DNA of 64,000 nucleotides, from NCBI RefSeq assembly GCF_028009165.1, contig NC_079241.1, positions 1,240,001-1,304,000 of the forward strand, given 5' to 3'. The notes beneath the pieces were generated by a model. That model was not told the DNA's origin and did not search any database. It worked only from the letters and a program-made list of their open reading frames with translations. A program made the translations under genes and the position numbers. This document shows positions 23,583 to 32,828 of the stretch, one piece after another; the stretch's first letter is position 1; every line of letters starts with the position of its first letter. This stretch comes from Akanthomyces muscarius. Taxonomy: Eukaryota; Ascomycota; Sordariomycetes; Hypocreales; Cordycipitaceae.

Positions 23583-25091
23583 ATGACTCGTCGCCGTGTT
23601 ATACCGTGCAGCTCTCCGGCTGCCAGCTCCGTGGCGCAACAATCGCGCGCTTCAGAGCCACGCACTGAGAGTCGCCCGAGCCACAATGAATTGTCGGCGG
23701 CGATGCGCTGCTTGGGCATATCGCCTGCCTCGCTACGCATCCCGAGATCCGGCGAGAGTGACGACGAGAACGAGCTCTCTGTCTCATCCGCCAAGAAGTT
23801 TTACACAATCGTCACGTCCGATCTCCTGATTCCCGGCGACGGCGACCCCATCCCTAAAGGCGCTATTGTCATTGAATCCAAGACCATCGTCTGGGTCGGC
23901 CCGCGCGACAGCGTCCCGGACTCGTACCGCCAGGCTAAGCACCGCTCCCAGCACGTGCCCTACATGATGCCCGGTCTCTGGGACGTCCACATGCATTTCT
24001 CCGCCGGCAGCGAGGACCCGGAGCAGATGGCCAAGCTCATGACGTACGGTCCCCTCGCCGAGCACCCGGCCACGCAGGGCGCGCGGCTCGGTCGGCAGTG
24101 CTGGCAGGCCCTCCAGATGGGCTACACGTCGATGCGCGACTGCGGCGGCCTGGGCTGCGAGCTGGCCGCGGCCATCAACGACGGCGCCATCCCCGGCCCC
24201 AACGTCTACAGCGCGGGCGCGTACATCAGCCAGACGGCCGGCCACGGTGACCAGTTTAACATGCCGCCCGGCGACGCCTTGCAGAGATTTGGCGTCAACA
24301 ACATTCGCCCGGGCTTCTTTTGCGACCAGGCCGCCCTGCTCGCCGACGGAGCAGACGAGTGCCGCCGAGCTGTGCGCCTGCAGGTCCGTCGCGGCGCCAA
24401 GTGCATCAAGATCCTGGCGACGGGCGGCGTCATGTCGCTGGACGACAACCCCGAGGACGCGCAGTTTTGTGACGACGAAATGTTTGCGCTCGTCGACGAG
24501 GCGACGCGCATGGGCCGCGCCGTGGCAGCGCACTGCCACGCCAAGGCCGGCATCGTCGCTTCCATCAAGGCCGGCGTCAGGACGATTGAGCACGGCTCCT
24601 TTGCCGACGAGGAGTGCGTCGACCTGATGAAGAAGCACGACATCATCTACGTGCCCACGCGCCGCGCCATCACCTTTCTCCTCGAGAATAGGGACATCCT
24701 GCCGAAGAAGGTGCGCGACAAGCTGGAGCTGGTGGACGCGCGCCAGCTGGCGGCGTACAAGCTGGCCGTCGCCAAGGGCGTCACCATTGCCATGGGCACG
24801 GACACGTCGCCGTCGGAGATTCAGGGCATCGAGATCCAGCACGGCGTCGAGGCGGGTCTGACGAACCTGCAGGCGCTGAAGGGGGCGACGGCGACGGCGC
24901 CGCTGACGCTCGGTCGCCAGGCGCCCAAGTCGGGACAGCTCAAGGTGGGCTACGACGCTGATGTGCTGGGCCTGACGGAGAACCCAGCCGACAATGTCAA
25001 GGTGCTGCAAAAGGGCGAGAACATCAAATGGGTGTGGAAAGGCGGTAAGCTGTTCAAGGGACCTGGTGTCGGACCATGGGGCGAGGAGTGA
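23583..25091 (+). CDS. Metal-dependent amidohydrolase, ochratoxinase-like
   Basis: 502 residues, one exon, first ATG at 23583. After about 70 polar residues comes an amidohydrolase fold with a split beta domain (LLIPGDGDPIPKG) and a TIM barrel. Expected metal and catalytic residues are present: His136 and His138 (DVHMHF), Lys276 (KCIKILATGGVM, the carbamylated lysine), His317 (AHCHAKAG), His337 (IEHGSFADEE) and Asp407 (GTDTSP). Their spacing follows Aspergillus ochratoxinase within one residue, and the C-terminus WKGGKLFKGPGVGPWGEE also fits that protein. Ochratoxinase hydrolyses the amide bond of ochratoxin A; the natural substrate of most relatives is unknown. No signal peptide is evident, so a cytosolic enzyme is likely. 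It is flanked on both sides by accessory-looking DNA. Confidence 0.88.
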   Translation: MTRRRVIPCSSPAASSVAQQSRASEPRTESRPSHNELSAAMRCLGISPASLRIPRSGESDDENELSVSSAKKFYTIVTSDLLIPGDGDPIPKGAIVIESKTIVWVGPRDSVPDSYRQAKHRSQHVPYMMPGLWDVHMHFSAGSEDPEQMAKLMTYGPLAEHPATQGARLGRQCWQALQMGYTSMRDCGGLGCELAAAINDGAIPGPNVYSAGAYISQTAGHGDQFNMPPGDALQRFGVNNIRPGFFCDQAALLADGADECRRAVRLQVRRGAKCIKILATGGVMSLDDNPEDAQFCDDEMFALVDEATRMGRAVAAHCHAKAGIVASIKAGVRTIEHGSFADEECVDLMKKHDIIYVPTRRAITFLLENRDILPKKVRDKLELVDARQLAAYKLAVAKGVTIAMGTDTSPSEIQGIEIQHGVEAGLTNLQALKGATATAPLTLGRQAPKSGQLKVGYDADVLGLTENPADNVKVLQKGENIKWVWKGGKLFKGPGVGPWGEE

Positions 25092-25261
25092 GACTCTATT
25101 CGTTATTTACATGATTGATGTTGGTATATACGCCCCTACGATGTAAATCTGCGCCATCCTCACTCCAGTGACTAAAGTTTATATATGAAAATAGCTATAG
25201 TGCCGCCAGGAAACAAAATCCACCAAGTCGCTGCAAGTTGTTCCGCCTGGGAAGCGACTGT

Positions 25262-25935
25262 TTAGCTGCCTAGCTCTGCGCCATGTTTTTGGTTCCTGAA
25301 ACCAACTCCAGGTATAAACACCAACGAGAAATCTTCTCCCTTTTGCGGTTCTGAGAATCGAGCTTGCTTCTTTTGTGTATTTGTTCGTGCGGCATCGCGG
25401 GTATTAATGTCGACGAGCTGGGGAGACTGCGGACCGCTTGCGCTGCCGCTGATGACAGTGTCGGCGTCGGAAGGGCCGACCGACTCGAGTTCTCCTTTAA
25501 ATGGTTAGAAATCTCTTAGGAAAATAGAAGGCCTAAGAAGACTCAGAGAATAAAGAGAATAAAGAGAATAGAAAAATTAAAAAAAAAAATTAAAAAAAAA
25601 TTAAAAAAGAATAGAGAGAATAGAGAGAATAGAGAGAATAGAGAGAATAGAGAGAATAAAGAGAATAAAGAGAATAAGTAACTAGTATCGTAAAGGCTAT
25701 ATATACCTTCTTTGTTAGAATTATGCAGCTGACTAGAGGCCGAATCGAAGGCGTTAGAGACCAGGGCATGTATTCGCGCAGACGTGAGAGCCGCGCTTTG
25801 CTGGGAGGAGGTATCCACTGAAGCGTCACTGGCTTGATCTGCAGGGACCTCTTCCGCAGAAATGGTTGCAGTACTTTTCGCGGTCACATCTTTGGACGTG
25901 TTGGCTTGTTTCGCGGTGGTGAGCTGGATGGTCAT
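25262..25935 (-). CDS. Small two-exon gene of unknown function with a minisatellite-filled intron
   Basis: Proposed exons 25707-25935 and 25262-25494 give 153 residues. Exon 1 runs from MTIQLTTAKQANTSK to QLHNSNKE; exon 2 runs from GELESVGPSDADTV to FRNQKHGAELGS and a stop. The splice sites are GTATAT and a TTTCTAACCATTTAAAG acceptor with a good branch site, and the phase matches. Both exons are rich in Ser, Thr, Ala, Asp and Gln, suggesting a disordered protein. The 212-nt intron consists largely of repeats near AGAGAATAG plus A/T runs. I do not recognise the family. The start is uncertain: the frame is open to an earlier ATG at 26007, and an upstream exon is possible. It could be a fragment of a larger dead gene. 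Confidence 0.45.
25540..25680. repeat. AGAGAATAG minisatellite with poly-A/T runs
   Basis: AGAGAATAA/AGAGAATAG units repeat about nine times, interrupted at about 25570-25608 by AAAATTAAAAAAA-type runs. It lies within the proposed intron of the gene at 25262-25935. Confidence 0.85.
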
Positions 25936-26629
25936 GTTGCCGGTGGCAGGAGTCAATCCAGGAAAGCAATCGCTCCTTGCAAAATTTGAAGAAAAAAGGA
26001 CAATCATTCTGAGAAGAGGGGGTGTCGTGTTCTAGATGCATTTGAAAAACTCTGTTATTCTAGAGGCCGTTGGAATCGATAAAGGACTACACAGTACATG
26101 TGGTGGCGCGGTTGGAGGCGCTACGCAACAAGCTACGAACCAGTCCGTCGACTATAGTTGATGTTGCCTGATGTACGGGGGGAGTTGTTGCTACTATTTT
26201 ATCAGTGTGTTTAGTGGTTGCGGTTTTTATTTAAGGGCTTCTAAGTACTGTCCAACGACGACGGGCGATGAAGGCAGTTTTGCGGTAGGGAATACGTCGT
26301 TGAGACAGATTGTAAGAATGACGCCAGAGATGAGATCAAAACGACTTGGTCCATTCTTTTTGGGCATATACTGTAGAGAGGAGATGGGGGTAAGATGCTG
26401 TCATTTTGCATAGTTCGTTGCAAGATTGTGTGTGTGGAAGCGTTTAAAGTGTCGAGGCACAATGCGTTCAAGGTCCATCTCGACTCAAGCAAATAGAGCA
26501 CCCGAAGCCGTCGATGTTAACCATTCGATGTGTGGTTGCTTTATTTTTCTCGCCACATGCGCCACGTTTCATGTGTGGTTTTACAAATAATACTTTACAT
26601 AATTTACAGCTTCCCTCCCTCCCATCGCT
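25936..26629. other. Intergenic region, no gene seen
   Basis: AT-rich sequence between two reverse-strand genes. It holds the 5' flank of the minisatellite-intron gene and the 3' flank of the myristoylation-type gene. No coding frame with splice support was found. Confidence 0.5.
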
Positions 26630-27276
26630 CTAATTCACCAGGTGCGTCACGACGCCCTTTCGCCCCAGCCGCTCCAGCAAGCCCTCCTGCATGCCCATCC
26701 GGCCCTCGACCTCCCGCGCCGACACGCCCTTGTCCAGCAGCTGCAGCGCGTCCGACAGCGTCCTCATGTCGACGTAGCGCCGCGCCGCGCCGCGGATGCC
26801 CACCTGCTGGAAGCGCTCCGTGTCGGCGTCGGCGCGCTCCTGCACGCGCCGCCGCGACGCGAGCGCCGAGAGCGTCACGTTGGCGTGCTGCTGCTGGGAG
26901 GGGAAGATGGGCCCCGCGGCGGACGAGGGCACGCCGCCGGGCGTGGCGCGCGACGACGGCGAGTAGGTCGGGTTGGGGTCGACGATGCCCATGGACTGGA
27001 GGCGGCTGGCGAAGCCGGCGGGGGAGAAGTCGGGGTCGGCGGCGTCTTCGACAAAGGCTTGCAGTTTTGAATCGTGTCAGCCTCCAGGCAGAGAGAGAGA
27101 GAGGTGACGGTGTGTGTAAAAGGGTAGCAGAGGGCATCATTCAGCGTACCTTGGTCTTTGGCAATGTCGGCCGGCGCGCGGGCCGGTCTCGTCGTCTGGG
27201 ACACGGCAGAGCCGGCGCTGCGGGCGGGGAACTTGCGCGATGCGCCCTGCGCGGCTTTGGAGGAAGCCGAGCCCAT
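26630..27276 (-). CDS. Conserved small fungal protein with an N-myristoylation signal
   Basis: Exons 27150-27276 and 26630-27057 joined over a 92-nt intron give 184 residues. The start MGSASSKA fits an N-myristoylation signal (Gly2, Ser6, Lys7), so membrane attachment is likely. A basic Ala/Ser-rich N-terminus follows. Exon 2 opens AFVEDAADPDFSPAGFASRL, then QSMGIVDPNPTYS. The C-terminal half (about residues 115-180) is helical: ALASRRRVQERADADTERF, a conserved RRYVDMRTLSDALQLLD segment and GVSAREVEGRMGMQEGLLER, which looks like a small helix-turn-helix. I know similar proteins as uncharacterised in Sordariomycetes. Function unknown. Confidence 0.75.
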
Positions 27277-27961
27277 CCTTGCGGTGCGTGTGGCGTGCGT
27301 GTGTGGTGTGCGTTTCTGTCGGATCGAGTTGGCAGCTTTCGAGTGGGCGGGATCGACGTCGTCAATTGCGCGCGCGTGGTGCTCAAGGACTGAGAACCGG
27401 AGGTGCTGAATTGATCGCTGCTGCCTTTGGAGAGGAGACTGCTAGGGTTATACGAGGTGCGGGGGTGGCGCGTGAGAGGGTTGATTTGTCAAGTGTGCTG
27501 ATGGGAAAAAGATGAGCGTCGAGAATATCGAAATGACGACACGGAGAACTTTTGGCCGGGGAATCCACAAGCCGCTAGCTCCCGCGCCGCATTCACTTAC
27601 ACGGACGATGATCACAAGTACAGTGCTTAATTCTATGCATATTGATTTTATTCTTCTTTCATCTTCATCTTTTTCTTTTTCATTTTCTTATTCTTCTTTT
27701 CAATCTAGATGTTAGTATGTCAAACTGACGAGTAGTGTAAATAAACTGCCAATGTCAACTGAGGAGCAGTGTAGTTGTCAAGTGCCCAAAGGCTGTATTA
27801 AGGATTGTTATATAGTTGGTAATAATACACTATTTTCGTAACTCATTCGTTCAATGCAAAATGTTTCCAATGTACAAATCCTCCGCAAAGTCTCCAATAT
27901 TCGTCAAAAGTCATTCATGTATATCTTTTTTCTTTATATTCCTCATCTCACTCTGTGCCGT
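27277..27961. other. Intergenic region with a TTC-rich run
   Basis: 5' flank of the myristoylation-type gene and 3' flank of the But2 gene. A TTC/TTTTC-rich pyrimidine run lies at about 27645-27710. No gene seen. Confidence 0.5.
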
Positions 27962-28988
27962 TTAGCACTTGGTGATGTAGAGACCAATGGGCGAGGGGTT
28001 GTAGTCCTGGAAGTACTTGAAGTTGGTGTTGCCAGCCGCGGCAATCTCGTAGGCGACGCGCTGTCCGGCGGGGCAGTCAAACGTGGCGATGCTGTACGAG
28101 TGGCCGGGGGAGACGGTGACCTGGCCGAGGTCGGCCTCCTTGCCGGGCTGGTTGTTGTAGGTGGTGCCCTCGGTGGCGGCGGCCTTGAGCTTGGAGAAGT
28201 CGAGCTTGCCGTCGCCCGAGATGGTGAAGCTGGACGTCTCCAGGTCCTTTTGCTCGGGGAAGAGGAAGACGAGGCTGCACTTCTTGCCCTGGTCGCCGCC
28301 GGGGATGTCAAAGTCAAAGATGGACGAGACGTCGCCGTTGACGACGCCAAAGTAGGACGTGCCGGCGGCCGTGTCGGGCTTGGACTTGTCGACGGGGACG
28401 ATGAGGTGCGGGAACTCGTAGGCGCCGCTCAGGTCGGTCGGGCAGGTGTTGGAGGGAGGAGGGGGAGGGGGAGGGGGAGGGGGGCAGTCGCCGTGGCAGC
28501 CGTCGGCTGTGAGGGTGACCTCGCCGCAGTTGGCGCCCTGTTCCTTTTTGTTGTAGACGTTCCACTGGCCCTGCTCGCCGGTGGCGCACTCGAAGAAGGT
28601 GGTCTGGCCGTTCCAGGAGACGGTGCCGTCGCAGCCGATGGTGAAGCCGCCGTCGGGGGTCTGGCCCTCGTCGCACTGAAGAACGCCGGTTGGGGCTGAT
28701 GACGTCCAAGGTCAGTATAACTGTGCATTGTGTGTGCGTTGGGAGAATGGAGCTTCACTTACGGGTCCACCAGCAGCCGCGGCCCTTGTCGTCGGTGATC
28801 TTGCCGCCGTTAAAGGTAAAGGTCGAGGACTGGACGCCGTTGCCGGCGCGGACCTGTCCAGAGGAGATTTCACCGACGCAGCCGACGACGTCGCCGCCGG
28901 CAGTGATGTGGAACTGGCATCCGTCGTTGCGGATGGCGAGGCCGTTGACGACGGCGCCGAGTCCGAGAGCAATAGCTGCAGACTTCAT
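27962..28988 (-). CDS. Secreted cell-wall type protein with a But2 C-terminal domain
   Basis: Exons 28763-28988 and 27962-28695 joined over a 67-nt intron give 319 residues. MKSAAIALGLGAVVNGLA is a signal peptide. Residues from about 20 to 150 form a cysteine-containing module (CQFHITAGG, ITDDKGRGCWWTPPTG, GGFTIGCDGTVSWNGQ, FECATGEQGQWNVYNK) like the C-terminal module of PIR-type and related cell-wall mannoproteins. A ten-proline linker separates it from a C-terminal domain of the But2 type (LIVPVDKSKPDTAAGTSY, CSLVFLFPEQKDLETSSF, YFQDYNPSPIGLYITKC). Ascomycetes have several such secreted proteins; their role is taken to be in the wall or surface. The name comes from the But2 (ubiquitin-like-binding) family, but secretion makes a ubiquitin role unlikely here. 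Confidence 0.85.
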
Positions 28989-31900
28989 TGTGTATATATG
29001 GGCAGGTGGTGTATAAAGTATAATGTATAAGTGAAGAAGTGATCCGTGAGGCTTCTTCTTTTTGGAGGTGTGTTTGGATCTAATGTGGGTTGGATGGGAA
29101 TAAAGATTCGATTCGATTTTTAGCAACGGGATATACGGGTAGTTATATACTCGAGAGATTTTTTCAGTATCCTCCCACTTTCAGTTTACATCATGGGCCA
29201 AGGCTGGGTAGACCGGGGCACATCCATCCCAGGCGGCCGGCCAGCCAGCCGCGCAGGACACGAAGAAGAGGGCAACAGCACCACCACCACTCGTACGGCT
29301 GAGAGTGCCGATCTCCACGATGCTGTGGCAGAGTCGAATCGAAAAGGGCAATGACAGCAGAGGAGGAGTCCAAAGAAAAAAAAAATACGAGGCCGGCGTT
29401 GCAAGACAGACGTCATGGTCGTCCAGGGTCTTTTCTGGTCCGCAGCGCTGGCCAGCCTACTACTATTACGGCACAAGGGCAGCAAGCGTCGTTGAGCTGT
29501 CGCTAGACGGCGTGACGGGCGACGAAAAGAGACAAAATGGCAAAGCAACACATCACGCCAAGACGCCAAGAGCTCCGCAGGGCTGGGGGAAAGTGCAAGG
29601 AAAAGTTCGTATTCCCGGCAATATATGGGAATATGAGTGGTCCGTTTTCCGTGGTTGGGATGTGGATGGCTGGTGGCAAAAGCAGAGCTGCAAAGGGACA
29701 ATGGTCAATGGTGCGGCCGAGCTAAATTATGGGGGATCCCTGTCGCTGAATGTCAACGCGGGCTGCTTTTCCGGCTGTTTACACGACATTCAGTGACAGC
29801 GGATTTGTTATTTGATTAATACCTACAGACTACACACACAGACCGGGCAATGGGCTGACAGTGGGCGACGGGCGTGCAGCGAGGCTGTAGCGGGGTCGAC
29901 CGTGCTGTCAGCTTTGGGCACAGCAGTGGCAGCAAAGGTGCTACAGCAGGCTGCATTTTAAGAAATAAAAAAATCGTTGGCAGTAGTTTTTTAATGCGTC
30001 CTTTTTCAAGCTGTATTTGACACGTCTCACGCATTGCAAAGTATCACGCATTGCAAAGCATCACCCTTGTCTACAGCCTCAAGTACTGCCATCAACTTGC
30101 AGCCTGCCGGCAACCAGGCTCCAGCACTGCCCAGCCAACTCTGCCCCGCACCAGATCCTGCCACCAAATAATTGCACGCACAATGTCTCGCTCTCTCCTC
30201 CAACAAACGCCGCCGCTAGTCTTGTTCCTCCCTAGCATCGACCAGCCTGCTCCGACCAAGGACCAGCGACGGAGACGACATCAATTGTCCCAGTAGCATC
30301 GCCAAGACCTCCCATCCCCTCCGGCCTTCCGCCGCCGCCGCACAGAAATGACGTATTAGTGTGACTGTTGGGTGAACTGACATCACCAGAGGAAGCGAAA
30401 CGAAACCGTTTTGAGCCAGAGCCAACAAGGTCGAAAGCCTTGCGAGTAAACGAAAGGATGCCTCTCCTAACCCTCACTCTCGTATCCAAGGTCTTGTTCA
30501 CCGAGGCAGGGCAGAAACCCAACAATGGCACCACCGTTGGGTATCCATAGACCGTACTCTGCACGGCACGACGGCCTCTTCCCTCTGCTTTGTCTCGTCC
30601 CGTCCACAATGGCCCCGTCTCCAGTTTAAGCAAGACCATCGTCCAGCCCTGTTCATTTTCCGACACCGACTCTCAACCGGTTCGCCTCTTCCCTGCCGCT
30701 AAATAACAAAAATTGCCGTGGCCGTCTCACTCGGGTTCACCCTGCTGGGCTCAACACTCTGGAGACCGCCCTTGTTGTGCGGCGGCATACGAGATGATCG
30801 CCGCACCGACAGCTGGCACCAACCACTAAAATAAAAACAACCTTTTCAGCCCTTTTGGGCGTCTATAGCCCGACAGGCAACGCCAATTCCAGCCACGGGT
30901 TTGCTGATCCGATCGCCCGCCATGTATTGTCCGTCTCTGCCCATCAACCATAGCGTGGAAATCACGTTGCCTCCAATGGACCATTGGCCAAACCGGCAGT
31001 TGTTCCTACTCGACCTAATTGAAATATGGCTTGGTGCAGTGTTGCATTTCTTTCTTCGATTTTTCTACGGGCCAATAGGTTGGATTGACCCTTGGTACGT
31101 TCGTCATTCAACCATCTTGCCAAGACTTGTACTTCCTTGCCGTCTCGTCCTCCCCAGCACCACTCACTGCTGTACGCCCAAAACGGTACCGACTGGACGG
31201 CGGGCCGCCGAATTTGGACGAACCAGCCGTAGCCTCGTAGCACAGGGAGCCCCCTCGCTCCGAGATACAAGCTGAGTACTTCCATGTTGCCGCCTTTTTT
31301 TTGTGACAGCTGCAGATGATGCAGGCAGATGCTGCACCTGGTCGGCTGTGACACTGTCCGACGGTTTCCGACTGCCACCTGCCCGAGACTCAAACGACCA
31401 TCAGCGTCATCGTTCGAGGAATATACCAGTACATTGCTGCATTTTTTTATCAAGGTGCAATGGTCCTTCCATCTCGCAGCCGAACCTGGAGCCGTGCATA
31501 GTCGGTGCTCGTCTGTGTAAGTGTAAGCTGTGGATAGCACAATCCACCGCCACAACCAGGCTACAGCCGGCCTGTGGCTGCTTGCAGCATTCGATCCATG
31601 AATTCGATAGAGTAATCAACATCGTTCTACTCTACCGAAAATACCGAAAAGGCTTTTTGCATTCCTCTAGGCTTTCGTCTTTATGTCGCCCCCGTTGTAG
31701 CCTGTCCGAGCTAACGTGCATATTACGCCCAAGAACAGCCACCGGTGCGCCATCAAAACACCCGCAGGGAAACAACAATTCTTCCACGCTTTCTCGCTGT
31801 ACATGTCCTGCAGTAAAAATAAAACAAAAGTGACCACGTCAGTTACAGACTCACCAATCGAGAATAGTCGAAAAAAAGTAAATATCAGAAAATACTCAAA

Positions 31901-32828
31901 AGGGTCCGGATGATGCGGTCGCTTCCCACCCCCGCCCAGCGAGCCGGATAAGCGTGAATACGAGAAAGGCGCAAAGACAGCTTTTTTTCGGCTTTGATGA
32001 AGCCGCGCACACACACCACCCTTTCGACATGGAAACATTTACTCTCAAAGCTCCCCTAACCCATTGTAATCATTTCCGCATCTTGCGCTATTTTCAATCC
32101 ATGACAGGGCGGTCGCCAAGCCCGGGATTACATCACGGCTCCCCCAATTTTCCGTCCGCTTTCTTTCCACATCGAGGCTGCGTGCAAGCGTCAGCATTTG
32201 GGGTGGCGATTCGAGGCGTTCAGCTCTTGGCCCGCGGCGAGACCTACAAACGCCTCAATTCATTATTCCGTTCAGTAGTTGTTAGGCTAGACCATTCGTC
32301 TAGAGCCCCAGCGACGGTACGTCATGCTGCTACGATGGGTGGTCTCCAAACCAGTCCGTGGCTTTGCGCTTTGTTAGGCCGCCCCGTCAAACGGTAGGCA
32401 TCACGAGGTAAACATAGTTCCAAGGTGTGGAATCGAGTTGTATCAAATGTGTTCATTTATAGTATAGTATAGTATGGTGCAGTCGTAACTCATATCGATG
32501 CTGTAGGCGCGGCGGTTCGTCGCCCATGTAGGCCCGCCTTCTGCCAACTGCCCTTCCGGCCACTATTTCAGATCCCGGCTGGGGTGTCCAACACCTGACT
32601 TCAAAGGGAGGCTTTGTGGGAGGGCTGTACTCCGAGCTGGCTGAAGCTCTTGGACGCTATGCCACGCCATGGCAGCTCACAGTGGAACTGTGGACTATGC
32701 TCGTAAGAATCCCTCGAAAGGGCTCGTGGAGCAGGCCTGCCATTGGATGTGGCGATCAGCCGGAAGCGAGCATCAATGCATGAGCCGCATCGCATGTTTG
32801 TGGGTATCTATCATCGCCGCTATATGCT
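28989..32828. other. 3.8-kb intergenic region, no gene seen
   Basis: Upstream region of the But2 gene and 3' flank of NOG2. A tandem 17-bp duplication (CACGCATTGCAAAGTAT then CACGCATTGCAAAGCAT) lies at 30029-30062. A TATAG pentamer run lies at about 32457-32475. An open frame from an ATG at 29193 (53 codons, MGQGWVDRGTSIPGGRPASR) has no clear partner exon and is not called. Confidence 0.5.
29143..29149 (-). promoter_or_regulatory. TATA element of the But2-domain gene
   Basis: TATATAA on the coding strand about 155 nt upstream of the ATG at 28988, almost the same spacing as at the hydrophobin gene. Both are genes for secreted surface proteins. Confidence 0.4.

Noticed and set aside
23784..25010. 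A 408-codon antisense frame over the amidohydrolase
   Set aside because: Shadow frame caused by strong codon bias. It has His/Arg/Ala/Val-rich sequence without motifs, while the sense frame has all catalytic residues.
25543..26007. A 154-codon reverse frame ending in FSLFSLFSL repeats
   Set aside because: The repetitive tail is translated minisatellite. A splice donor lies before it, and the better model is the two-exon gene at 25262-25935.
27854..28699. A 281-codon forward frame over the But2-domain gene
   Set aside because: Gly/Val/Ala-rich shadow. The reverse strand has a signal peptide, a good intron and recognised domains.
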